Both the position numbers and the translations under genes were made by a program. Below are positions 10,476 through 18,893 of a stretch of 64,000 nt of DNA, one piece after another. This DNA comes from Paenarthrobacter aurescens. Lineage in GTDB: Bacteria > Actinomycetota > Actinomycetes > Actinomycetales > Micrococcaceae. Each line of letters starts with the position of its first letter. The first letter of the stretch is position 1. The stretch lies in the NCBI RefSeq assembly GCF_041549525.1, contig NZ_CP157456.1, positions 3,968,001-4,032,000 of the forward strand. The letters run 5' to 3'. The notes beneath the pieces were generated by a model that saw only the letters and a program-made list of their open reading frames with translations, made no database searches and had not been told where the DNA came from.

Positions 10476-11079
10476 TTACTCCCCGGTGAGGAGCGTGCAG
10501 GCTTTCTTTAGATCCTTCTCCGCCTCAAACAGGGACAAACGACGGCAACGGACCGCCTGCACCAAGCCGCTCACCAGGTGCAGCAGAACCCTGGCCCGCA
10601 CGGTGTCCCTTCCCTGGTCCCGGCTCAAGGAGCCCACTACTTCCTCGGACAGGACATCGATCTCGCGCAGCAACTGCGCCGTGTCATCATCCTTGCCCGC
10701 AGGCCGGATCAAACAGTGCTCAATACCGGGCTGCATGACGCAGGTGGAAAATCTCCATCATCAACCCCGCCAAGGCGTGGCTGCCTTCCCGCAGCCGGAC
10801 GCCGTCGCGCAGTTCCCGCAACTGTTGGCGATAAACAGCCAGCATCAGATGCGCCGTGGAGGGAAAGTAGCGGTAAAGCGTACCGAGCGGAATATCGGCC
10901 CGGGCTGCGACGTCGGAAAGGCTCAAAGTATCGAACTGGCGCTGGGCAAAGCCTTCGGCAGTTTTCAGGATGCGGGCATAGCGCAACTGCTGCCGCGGTG
11001 TGGTGGGCGCGGCAGCCATACGGGGCAGGCCCGTGGTCAGGTCAAGGGAGTAAGGTTCCAGTGAGTTTGATGCGGGCAT
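10476..11079 (-). pseudogene. TetR/KstR-like regulator broken by a frameshift
   Basis: The first part (11079 down to 10720, 119 codons) encodes a TetR-type helix-turn-helix: LSLSDVAARADIPLGTLYRYFPSTAHLM, closest in feel to KstR/AcnR-type regulators. It stops shortly after FHLRHAARY. The rest of the ligand-binding domain (LIRPAGKDDDTAQLLREIDVLSEEVVG ending ACTLLTGE) continues in another frame from about 10736 to 10476. Together they have a normal TetR length of about 200 residues. A single-base indel near 10720-10740 would join them. It could be real gene decay, a sequencing error, or two overlapping short proteins; the first two are likelier. Confidence 0.75.
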
Positions 11080-11281
11080 TTCCGGCGATCTCTTGGCAGG
11101 CTGACAAGGAAACGGCCCGCTGGGTCAAGACCGCAGCTGGCCGATCGCATCAATGATACGGGAGCAAAATGACCGTTTCCTGAGAGCCCTTTTGGCCAGC
11201 CTCAAGCCACGCCTTTCCCGCGTATCGGCCCCGCACACATACACTTCATCCAGGTTTGGAAGCCATACAGGAGGAACACGC

Positions 11282-12409
11282 ATGGGGACATTACGACGTC
11301 GGATTGCAGCGGCGCTGCTGACCGCCGGGGCGGTGGCCATGGCACTTGGCCCCCTGCCGGCGTCGGCCGCGCCCAGCAACGGGCCGGACCCCATAGTCAA
11401 CGGTGAAGCGTTTGTGGGGAAGAAGCTCACCGCTGACATTGGCCCGTACACGTTCTACGGTTGCGGGGGCGGCAAAGGCCCCGACTTTACGGTCTACTGG
11501 ACGCGGGATGGCTTCCTGGTGGCCGGGGAAACAACACGCAGCTACACGCTGGAGCAGGATGACACTGGCGCCCGCATGGCCGCCCACGTTACCGCCAGCA
11601 CCACGGCATGCGGCGGAGAATCCCTGCACAGTAACGAAACCAAGCCCGTGGGGGCCGTGAACCGGGCCACAGGTTTCACCGGACGCACCTTCGAGCTCCT
11701 GACCCGCGCCAGTGACGGCTCTCTGGTCCTTTACGGGCGGAACGGCAGCGGCTGGGATCCTGCCCGGACAGTGGGTTACGGCTTCAACATCTTCAATACC
11801 GCGTTCTCCCCCGGCGACTTCGACGGTGACGGCAAAAGCGACATGATAGTCCGCGACTCCGTTGGCGGGCTCTACCTCTTTGGGGGCGACGGCGCAGGCG
11901 GATGGAAGCCGGCCAGGTCCATTGGCAACGGCTGGAACGTGTTCGACTCCATCATCGGCCCGGGCGACTTCAACGGCGACGGCCACAACGACGTCCTTGC
12001 CCGGGAGCCCGGTGGCGCCCTCTATCTCTACCCCGGCAATGGGGCCGGAGGCTGGTTGGCGAGAACCGCCGTCGGGACCGGCTGGAATGTCATGGACGCG
12101 CTGGTGACCCCGGGCGACTTCAATGGTGACGGAAATGTGGACATCCTGGCGCGCGACCGGAGCGGCTACCTGTACTTTTACGGGGGCAACGGCGCGGGCG
12201 GCTGGGCGCGATCCTGGATGATCGGCGTCGGGTGGAACGCGCTCAGGTTTGTTGGCGGCGCCGGTGACTTCAATGGCGACGGTTTCCCCGATGTTTACGG
12301 GGTGGACCAGCAGGGCCGTTTGCTGAGCTACTACAGCGATGGCCGGACCGGGTGGAAGGGCTCGGAGGCGGTTGGCGCCGGCTTCGGATGGTTCACAGCA
12401 ATCTTCTAG
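11282..12409 (+). CDS. Secreted FG-GAP/VCBS-repeat protein 1
   Basis: This exported protein of about 375 residues has a signal peptide (MGTLRRRIAAALLTAG, ending near ASAAPS) and an N-terminal domain of about 100 residues with a WTRDG core that resembles an Ig-like fold. About five FG-GAP/VCBS blades follow. Each blade carries a calcium-loop motif such as PGDFNGDGHNDVLARE and an aromatic GWN element, suggesting a beta-propeller. The ATG at 11282 is chosen because AGGAGGAA lies just upstream and the signal peptide starts there; the frame is open to 11153. No catalytic domain is visible. It is the first of three paralogues. Confidence 0.85.
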   Translation: MGTLRRRIAAALLTAGAVAMALGPLPASAAPSNGPDPIVNGEAFVGKKLTADIGPYTFYGCGGGKGPDFTVYWTRDGFLVAGETTRSYTLEQDDTGARMAAHVTASTTACGGESLHSNETKPVGAVNRATGFTGRTFELLTRASDGSLVLYGRNGSGWDPARTVGYGFNIFNTAFSPGDFDGDGKSDMIVRDSVGGLYLFGGDGAGGWKPARSIGNGWNVFDSIIGPGDFNGDGHNDVLAREPGGALYLYPGNGAGGWLARTAVGTGWNVMDALVTPGDFNGDGNVDILARDRSGYLYFYGGNGAGGWARSWMIGVGWNALRFVGGAGDFNGDGFPDVYGVDQQGRLLSYYSDGRTGWKGSEAVGAGFGWFTAIF

Positions 12410-12460
12410 GAAGATCCCAGCCGCGGTACCATTAACCGCATAAAGTCTGGGGAGGACACA

Positions 12461-13606
12461 ATGTTAGCTTCATCACGCCCTACGTCCGGCGTGCGCCGGG
12501 CAATCGCTGGAATCGGGGCTGCGATCTTCGCAGCAGTAGTACTGGCCCCCGCACCGGCCATGGCCACCATGGACCCTGAACCTCCGGTCATTACCGGAGC
12601 TCCATACGTTGGCTCCACGCTGACCGTTACGTGGGACCCCATGGCCTACAAAGGGTGCGGCGCGGCTGCCGGACCGGATACCCGCATCTATTGGACCCGC
12701 GACGGTGAAGTGGCAACCGACCACCCCACCTGGCCCGACTACGTCCTCACTGAAGAAGACCGCGGCAAAACCATCGCCGCGCACCTGGTTGCCAGCTACC
12801 CCTGCGAAGGCCTGGAAGTCGCCAGCGAGGAAACTGCCCCCATTTCCGCCTCCAACCGGCCCAATGGCTTCACAGGCCGTGGCGCGTTCGAACTATTGGC
12901 CCGCCGTTCCGACGGCGCCCTGCTGATGTACCCGCGGGTGAACAACACGTGGGAACCGGCCCGGACCGTCGGCGCGGGCTGGAACATCTTCCCCACAGTC
13001 CTCTCCCCCGGCGACTTTGACGGCGACGGAGTCAACGACGTCCTGGGCAGGGACACAGCCGGCGGGCTCTACCTGTACAGCGGCGATGGTTCCGGCGGCT
13101 GGAACGGTCCCCGCAAGGTAGGAACCGGATGGAACATCTTCACATCATTGGTGGCTCCCGGGGACTTCAACAGCGACGGCACCAACGACGTCCTGGCCCG
13201 CGACGCCAACGGAATTCTCTACCTCTACCCCGGCGACGGTGAAGGCGGATGGCTTCCCCGGACCGTGGCCGGCCAAGGCTGGAACGCCTTGAACTCGATC
13301 ATCACCCCCGGCGATTTCGACGGGGACACCAACGTTGATGTCCTCGCCCGCGATTCCGCCGGGTACTTGAAGCTCTACAGCGGAAACGGTTCAGGCGGCT
13401 GGAACGGCATGACCGTAGTTGGCCAGGGGTGGAACGGCATGAGCAAAATCGGCAGCGCCGGCGACATCAACGCCGACGGCAGCCTCGACGTCTTCGCCGT
13501 GGACGGCTCCGGCCAGCTGCGCGCCTACTACGGCAACGGAAATGCCGGCTGGTCCGGCGCTGCCGTAGTTGGCTGGGGCTGGGGCGGGTTCACGGACCTG
13601 TTCTAA
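12461..13606 (+). CDS. Secreted FG-GAP/VCBS-repeat protein 2
   Basis: This 381-residue paralogue of the preceding gene lies 51 bp downstream. It has a signal peptide (IAGIGAAIFAAVVLAPAPAMA), the same Ig-like N-domain (GAPYVGSTLTVTWDP, two Cys conserved with paralogue 1), and five propeller-type repeats with D-x-D-G-D calcium loops such as PGDFDGDGVNDVLGRD. GGGGAGGA precedes the ATG. No enzyme domain is visible; a role in binding cell-wall or extracellular glycans is a guess from related repeat domains in arthrobacterial hydrolases. Confidence 0.85.
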   Translation: MLASSRPTSGVRRAIAGIGAAIFAAVVLAPAPAMATMDPEPPVITGAPYVGSTLTVTWDPMAYKGCGAAAGPDTRIYWTRDGEVATDHPTWPDYVLTEEDRGKTIAAHLVASYPCEGLEVASEETAPISASNRPNGFTGRGAFELLARRSDGALLMYPRVNNTWEPARTVGAGWNIFPTVLSPGDFDGDGVNDVLGRDTAGGLYLYSGDGSGGWNGPRKVGTGWNIFTSLVAPGDFNSDGTNDVLARDANGILYLYPGDGEGGWLPRTVAGQGWNALNSIITPGDFDGDTNVDVLARDSAGYLKLYSGNGSGGWNGMTVVGQGWNGMSKIGSAGDINADGSLDVFAVDGSGQLRAYYGNGNAGWSGAAVVGWGWGGFTDLF

Positions 13607-13717
13607 CATCCAGCCACCTACGGCGTCGCAATATTCGGACCGCTATATGCCAGCGGGCCAGCAGGCGGTAGTGTCATCCCAATTGATCTCTTCGGCCAAC
13701 TCTGTGCCGCCTTATTA

Positions 13718-14995
13718 TTGGGGGAATCCTTGGGCTTCAGCTCTGCCCTTCGCGCGCCTGCGCGCCGCCGCAAACGCCTTCTGGTTGGCGCCATCGCAAT
13801 GACCTTGGTCCTGGCTCCGGCCACAGCTACGGCTGCCAGCGCGACCACGCCTGCTGGCATAAGCATCAGTTCACCATCTTCAGCCATACCCAGCGGCGCC
13901 AAGCCACAGGCCATGGTGCCCCTGCGCACTGTGTGGCTTAACTTAGTTGAGATCCAAGGAGATCCCACCGTGGGTGGCCGCCTCAGGATGGTGCTTTACA
14001 GCCCTCCGGAAGTTTCTCCCGCCGGCGGTCAGCCCACCTACGTTTACCAGTGGACGCGGGACAACGTAGCGATTCCTGGCGCCAACCAATCCGAGTACCG
14101 TCCCGGCGCAGCAGACATGGGCCATTCCATATCCGGGTCACTGACGGTCACCTTCGATGCAACGTCCACAGCGACTCAGCCTGCTCATAACCCCATGAAA
14201 ATAGGTGCAAAGGCCCGGTCCTGGGGGTTCAATGGGGATGGAACGGCTGATGTATTCGCCCGCAACTCGTATGGTCAGCTGCTGTTATATCCAACAGACG
14301 GACGCGGACATTGGTACGCGCCGCAGGTCATCGGCACAGGGTGGCACATCTACAACCTCCTGCTCTCCCCTGGTGACTTTGACGGAGACGGCAATGTGGA
14401 TGTCATGGCCAGAGACGGACAGGGACGACTGTTTCTCTACTCGGGCAACGGCGCCGGCGGTTGGGTTGTGGCCAAGCAGGTAGGCCAAGGTTGGCAGGGC
14501 TTCATCGACATCACCGGGGCCGGTGACTTCAATGGAGATGGCACCAACGACATCATCGCCCGCGACTCTGCCCACAATCTCTTCTTGTACCCCGGCGATG
14601 GGCGCGGCGGCTGGCTGCAGCCAACGCTCATTGGCTACGGATGGGGAAATGCCGACCTGCTGACCACTGTGGGGTACTTTACGGGCAGCGAATCCCTATC
14701 CCTGATGTACAGGAATCAATACGGCGGCCTGATGATCAGCGAAGGTCCCCGCAACGGACAACTCCAGGGCGTATTGACGACGGGTTATGGCTGGAAGGTC
14801 ATGTCCAGGCTCGGTGGGCTGGGGGATTTCAACGGTGACGGCGACCCTGACCTTTACGGGATTGATCACTCCGGTGCCATGGTCATGTACTACGGCAATG
14901 CCTCGGCCTACCAGATAAATGCCATGTTTAACGGCTACTGGAAGGGCCAGGCCACCGTCGGCAGCGGCTGGAACGTCATGAATGCCGTGTTCTAG
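13718..14995 (+). CDS. Secreted FG-GAP/VCBS-repeat protein 3
   Basis: This is the third and most divergent paralogue, 425 residues. A basic stretch (RAPARRRKR) and hydrophobic core (LLVGAIAMTLVLAPATATAAS) form a signal peptide, followed by the Ig-like domain (YVYQWTRDNVAIPGANQSEY) and propeller repeats. The fourth repeat has lost its calcium loop (TVGYFTGSESLSLMYRN), so one blade is degenerate. No ATG exists at the right place: TTG at 13718, or TTG at 13730 after GGGGGAA, must be used. Base composition seems less GC-rich than in the two upstream copies, by eye. Confidence 0.8.
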   Translation: MGESLGFSSALRAPARRRKRLLVGAIAMTLVLAPATATAASATTPAGISISSPSSAIPSGAKPQAMVPLRTVWLNLVEIQGDPTVGGRLRMVLYSPPEVSPAGGQPTYVYQWTRDNVAIPGANQSEYRPGAADMGHSISGSLTVTFDATSTATQPAHNPMKIGAKARSWGFNGDGTADVFARNSYGQLLLYPTDGRGHWYAPQVIGTGWHIYNLLLSPGDFDGDGNVDVMARDGQGRLFLYSGNGAGGWVVAKQVGQGWQGFIDITGAGDFNGDGTNDIIARDSAHNLFLYPGDGRGGWLQPTLIGYGWGNADLLTTVGYFTGSESLSLMYRNQYGGLMISEGPRNGQLQGVLTTGYGWKVMSRLGGLGDFNGDGDPDLYGIDHSGAMVMYYGNASAYQINAMFNGYWKGQATVGSGWNVMNAVF

Positions 14996-14997
14996 AC

Positions 14998-16302
14998 CTA
15001 AGCCACGCTCTTGATCTTCACCACGAAGACGGCGCCCAAGAGCCCAATGACTGCGGCGGCTACGTACAGCGAGACGTAGCCGCCCCAGTAAAGGACAAAT
15101 GGAGATGCGATCAAAGGGGCGATCACCTGCGGCAGTGAGTTGGCAATGTTGATAACGCCCAAGTCCCGTCCGCGGTCCAACCCCGTGGGAAGAACTTGCG
15201 TGATGAGAGCGAAGTCCACTGCAAGGTACGCTCCGAAGCCGATCCCCAGCACAACCGCACCTGCCAGTCCGCCAATCCATGTGGGTGCGAACGCGAGGAT
15301 CAGCGATGCGAGTGCAATGATCACTGATGAGGCAATGACCAGAGGTTTACGCTTGCCCATTTTGTCGCTCAGCCTTCCGCCGAGCACGCTGGTGATGATG
15401 ACCGAGACCGCGTAAAGCCCGGTGAGAATGAGGACGCCAAACGATGGCTCGATTCCCTCGGTTTCCTTGAGACGTACGGCATCGCTGAGGAAGAACAGCA
15501 GATACAGCGTGACCATGTGATTGCCGGTGCTTACCAGCAAACGAGTCAGCCACGCCCAGGCGAAATCGGGGTAGCGCTTGGGAGACACCCAGAAGCCTCT
15601 GACAAATTTCGCCATCTTGAAGGGTGGTCGTTCGGCTGGCGGCAGCTGCTGGTCGTCATTCTTGAAGAGGTAAACCACGACGCCGGCCAGCAGCGCCGCA
15701 GCGCATAGCCAATAACCGGCGGCAAAGTTTCCAACGACCACCGCAGCGATGACCGCGCCGATGAGGATTCCCACCGTCTGCCCCATGGCGGCCAGTCCCC
15801 CTACGGTTCCGCGCTGTGGAACGGGAACGCGGTCAGGCACGGCGGCCGTAATTGCTGCATACATCGCGTTTGCTCCGGCCTGCACAAGGCACCAAAGCAA
15901 CGTCATGGCCGCAACATTGGGTGCACCGGCCAGAGCCACGAGTGCCACGGCACCAAGAATGGCACCCATAAGAACCCATGGGACGCGGCGGCCAAAACGG
16001 GACGTAGTACGGTCGCTGAAAGCCCCAAAGAGAGGGTTTGCCACCATGGATACGGCCGCGCCGCAGCCAGTGACCAAAGCCAGGATTGCTTCCTTCTGGC
16101 CTTCATCAAAGTGAGCCGCTTGGAGGCCCAAGAGTACTTGGAGTGGACCGAAGAACGCTGCGTTGATACCGAGGTTAACCAGAACTACCCCAGTGACCCA
16201 GATCGGCCGGACACGAGTAACCGGCTCTGCCAGTGCTGTGGTGGTTCCACCACGGACCACCGTTGGATCCGGCACCGGGCCAGGTAGATCGGACAAGCTC
16301 AT
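14998..16302 (-). CDS. MFS transporter of the SLC45/GPH-like type
   Basis: This 434-residue protein has about twelve transmembrane segments. The loop FGAFSDRTTSRFGRRVPWVLMG matches the first-half signature of MFS members related to sugar:cation symporters. A second copy of the loop (GGRLSDKMGKRKPLVI) lies in the second half. A Shine-Dalgarno GAGGGGGAA precedes the ATG. It converges with the FG-GAP cluster, only two bases from the stop of paralogue 3. The substrate cannot be read; sugar is the family guess. Confidence 0.82.
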   Translation of the reverse strand: MSLSDLPGPVPDPTVVRGGTTTALAEPVTRVRPIWVTGVVLVNLGINAAFFGPLQVLLGLQAAHFDEGQKEAILALVTGCGAAVSMVANPLFGAFSDRTTSRFGRRVPWVLMGAILGAVALVALAGAPNVAAMTLLWCLVQAGANAMYAAITAAVPDRVPVPQRGTVGGLAAMGQTVGILIGAVIAAVVVGNFAAGYWLCAAALLAGVVVYLFKNDDQQLPPAERPPFKMAKFVRGFWVSPKRYPDFAWAWLTRLLVSTGNHMVTLYLLFFLSDAVRLKETEGIEPSFGVLILTGLYAVSVIITSVLGGRLSDKMGKRKPLVIASSVIIALASLILAFAPTWIGGLAGAVVLGIGFGAYLAVDFALITQVLPTGLDRGRDLGVINIANSLPQVIAPLIASPFVLYWGGYVSLYVAAAVIGLLGAVFVVKIKSVA

Positions 16303-16376
16303 AGCAGGTTCCCCCTCTTGGAATGTTTGGATTCAGCCTAGCGCGGCGGAACCACACTGAACCGCCGTCGGCGTCT

Positions 16377-16385
16377 TTATCCACA
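16377..16385 (+). repeat. TTATCCACA (DnaA-box sequence), copy 1
   Basis: A perfect TTATCCACA followed by TA lies in the gap between the MFS gene and the RraA-family gene. The same 11-mer TTATCCACATA occurs at two other intergenic places in the window. It equals the consensus DnaA box, but one isolated box is not an origin. Confidence 0.5.
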
Positions 16386-16459
16386 TAGGCCGAAATATCT
16401 CCTGCCCTGGCTCTGAAGCAAGCGCTAGTGTGGCCTCAAACCGAAAGAGGAGAAGCCCT

Positions 16460-16933
16460 GTGAGTGAGCAAGTAAATACCGCCGATCTCTACGACGAGCG
16501 CGGCGAGGAACTGGAATCCATAGCTGTCCAGTTTCAGAATTTGGGTGGCAACACGCATTTCAGTGGGCCCGTACGCACTGTTCGGTGCTTCGAGGACAAC
16601 GCCTTGGTGAAGAGCATCCTCAATACACCCGGCGACGGCGCCGTTCTTGTGATTGACGGACAGGGGTCGCTAAGGACGGCCCTCATGGGAGACATGATTG
16701 CAGAAAGCGCCGTGGCAAACGGCTGGGCCGGCGTGATCATCAACGGCGCCATTCGGGACCGCGAGGCCATTGCCCGCCTCCCCTTGGGAGTTAAGGCATT
16801 AGGGAGCAACCCGAAGAAGAGCGCCAAGGCAGGTGTGGGGGAAGTGGATGTTCAGCTGGTCCTTGATCACGTCCGGGTCAAGCCAGGCGTGATGATTTTC
16901 TGCGACCCGGATGGCATCTTGATCGAGCGCTGA
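16460..16933 (+). CDS. rraA: RraA-family protein (RNase E inhibitor-like or HMG/CHA aldolase)
   Basis: This protein has about 157 residues. The family signature is clear: GDMIAESAVANGWAGVIINGAIRD, with the Arg-Asp metal-site pair, followed by LGVKALGSNPKKSAK. The protein was named as a regulator of RNase E in E. coli; many actinobacterial members are instead divalent-metal aldolases for 4-hydroxy-4-methyl-2-oxoglutarate, so the symbol should be read as family only. The start is GTG at 16460 because AGAGGAGAA sits seven bases upstream and the N-terminus MSEQVNTADLYDERGEEL fits; the frame is open to 16430. Confidence 0.9.
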   Translation: MSEQVNTADLYDERGEELESIAVQFQNLGGNTHFSGPVRTVRCFEDNALVKSILNTPGDGAVLVIDGQGSLRTALMGDMIAESAVANGWAGVIINGAIRDREAIARLPLGVKALGSNPKKSAKAGVGEVDVQLVLDHVRVKPGVMIFCDPDGILIER

Positions 16934-17005
16934 TCCTCGCTGGACTGCCGACTCAGAGGAAGTGCGGAAGAAATATTCTGCCCTCGGGAATCAACCGGAC
17001 TGTAA

Positions 17006-17028
17006 GATAGTTACTGAAAGCAACTATC
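17006..17028. promoter_or_regulatory. Inverted repeat upstream of the drug efflux gene
   Basis: GATAGTT (17006-17012) and AACTATC (17022-17028) form a 7-bp inverted repeat with 16-bp centre spacing; the flanks extend it imperfectly (AAGATAGTTAC against AGGATAGTTGC). It lies 38 bp before the start of the DHA2-type transporter. It resembles operators of MarR- or TetR-type repressors, although no regulator gene is next to it. Confidence 0.5.
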
Positions 17029-17065
17029 CTGCTTAGTCCACTTTTCTGCCACCTCTGGAGAAGAT

Positions 17066-18718
17066 ATGTCCAAAACTGCGCCTGTAAGGGCTGCCGGAGA
17101 GGTCCTGACGCATCGTCAGACACTCACCGTCATGGTGGGGCTCATGCTCGGCATGTTCCTGTCATCGCTGGATCAAACCATCGTGTCCACCTCCATCTAC
17201 ACCATCGCCAACGACCTCGATGGCCTGTCCCTCCAGGCGTGGGCCACCACTGCCTACCTCATCACCTCCACCGTGAGCACCCCGCTCTACGGCAAGCTCA
17301 GCGATATCTTTGGTCGCCGCCCGCTCTATCTGGTGGCAATCGTGATCTTCCTGATCGGTTCCCTCTACGCGGGATCGGTCCACTCCATGACCGAGCTCGC
17401 CATTGCGCGCGGCATCCAGGGCCTCGGTGCAGGCGGCTTGTTGGCTTTGGCGCTGACCATTATTGGCGACATCGTGGCTCTGAAGGACAGGGCCAAGTAC
17501 CAGGGCTACTTCATGTCAGTCTTCGGTATTTCTTCTGTGCTCGGTCCGGTGATTGGCGGCGCCTTCGCGGGCTCGGCCAACATCCTGGGCTTCGAAGGCT
17601 GGCGGTGGGTCTTCTTCATCAACCTTCCCATTGGCCTCGCCGCCCTTGTGGTGGTCTTCATGTACCTGCACCTGCCGGCCCGGCATGTGAAGCAGAAAAT
17701 TGATTACTGGGGTGCCGCTGCCATCACGTTGGCCATTGTGCCGCTGCTGTTGGTAGCAGAACAGGGCCGCATCTGGGGTTGGACCTCGGGCGCGTCCTGG
17801 CTCTGCTACGGACTTGGCGTCATCGGAATCGTGGCCTTCCTCCTGGCCGAGAAGCGAGCCGGGGACTACGCACTGATTCCCCTGCGGCTTTTCAAGAACA
17901 TGACGTTTGGATTGTCGTCGCTTCTGAACTTCATCATCGGCATCGGCATGTTCGGCGCCATCGCCATGCTGCCCATGTACCTGCAGCTGGTGAAGGGGCT
18001 TACTCCCACCGAGGCCGGCCTGATGATGATCACCTTTACCGTGGGCATCCTCTTCGGCTCCATCTCCGCTGGCCGGACCATCTCCTCCTCCGGGGTATAC
18101 CGGATCTTCCCCATCATGGGTACTGCGGTGCTGGCTGCCGCAGCCACCGTCATGGGCCTGGTCCTCGGGGTCGATACCGGACTATGGGTGCCTGGGCTGA
18201 TTGCTGTGTTCTTCGGCGTCGGACTGGGTTTCTGCATGCAGCCGCTGACACTTGCCATGCAGGTCTCTGTTCCGCCCAAGGATATGGGTGTGGGTACTTC
18301 AACCGCTGCGTTCTTCCGTTCCATGGGTGGAGCAGTGGGAACGGCCGTCTTCATCTCCATGCTGTTCAGCACGGCGGCTGACAAGATTGCCGAGGGCATG
18401 AAGACTGCCGCCGCCAACCCGGATTACCAGGCTGTCATGAAGGACCCGGCTGTCGCTTCCGATCCCGCGAACGCCAAACTCTTCGACTTCTTCAAGAACG
18501 GCGCCAATAACGAGTCCCTGAATGACACCAGCTGGCTTCACACGGCCAACAGCACACTGACCAGGCCCATCACCGAAGGCTTCGCCCAAGCCATTGACGT
18601 AGTCATGCTCACGGCGGCCGGGCTCATGCTCCTTGCTTTCCTGATCAGCTTTGCCTTGCCCAACAAGAAGCTCACGGACCCCAAGGCAGCAGCCAAGGAT
18701 TCAGTTCCGGCGCACTAA
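17066..18718 (+). CDS. DHA2-family (QacA/EmrB-type) multidrug MFS transporter
   Basis: This 550-residue protein has fourteen predicted transmembrane segments. Signature elements are MFLSSLDQTIVSTSIYTIA in helix 1, GKLSDIFGRRPLYL in the first loop, the motif C region VLGPVIGGAFAG, and GWRWVFFINLPIG. A large extracytoplasmic loop lies near residues 440-500, typical of this family. It is probably a proton-driven drug exporter. It stands alone behind the inverted repeat at 17006-17028. Confidence 0.9.
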   Translation: MSKTAPVRAAGEVLTHRQTLTVMVGLMLGMFLSSLDQTIVSTSIYTIANDLDGLSLQAWATTAYLITSTVSTPLYGKLSDIFGRRPLYLVAIVIFLIGSLYAGSVHSMTELAIARGIQGLGAGGLLALALTIIGDIVALKDRAKYQGYFMSVFGISSVLGPVIGGAFAGSANILGFEGWRWVFFINLPIGLAALVVVFMYLHLPARHVKQKIDYWGAAAITLAIVPLLLVAEQGRIWGWTSGASWLCYGLGVIGIVAFLLAEKRAGDYALIPLRLFKNMTFGLSSLLNFIIGIGMFGAIAMLPMYLQLVKGLTPTEAGLMMITFTVGILFGSISAGRTISSSGVYRIFPIMGTAVLAAAATVMGLVLGVDTGLWVPGLIAVFFGVGLGFCMQPLTLAMQVSVPPKDMGVGTSTAAFFRSMGGAVGTAVFISMLFSTAADKIAEGMKTAAANPDYQAVMKDPAVASDPANAKLFDFFKNGANNESLNDTSWLHTANSTLTRPITEGFAQAIDVVMLTAAGLMLLAFLISFALPNKKLTDPKAAAKDSVPAH

Positions 18719-18799
18719 GTCAGTACCAGGCCCTCCGTCACTCACCAGGCACAGGCACCAGGAACTAGACACCAGGCACCCGGTGCATGCAGTACCAGT

Positions 18800-18831
18800 A
18801 ACGGCAGGCCGTCTTCGGACCGCCTGCCGTT
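18800..18831. terminator. Terminator between convergent efflux pump and HAL-like gene
   Basis: AACGGCAGGC (18800-18809) and GCCTGCCGTT (18822-18831) form a perfect 10-bp stem with a 12-nt loop, followed by CTGTTT. The hairpin lies between convergent genes and can serve both. Just before it, 18740-18780 has short direct copies of CACCAGGCAC of no evident function. Confidence 0.8.
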
Positions 18832-18893
18832 CTGTTTGGCCTGGTTAGTGCTGCTGATTTGTTTCCGGCCGATTCGCTTCGGGGCGAGGATGT

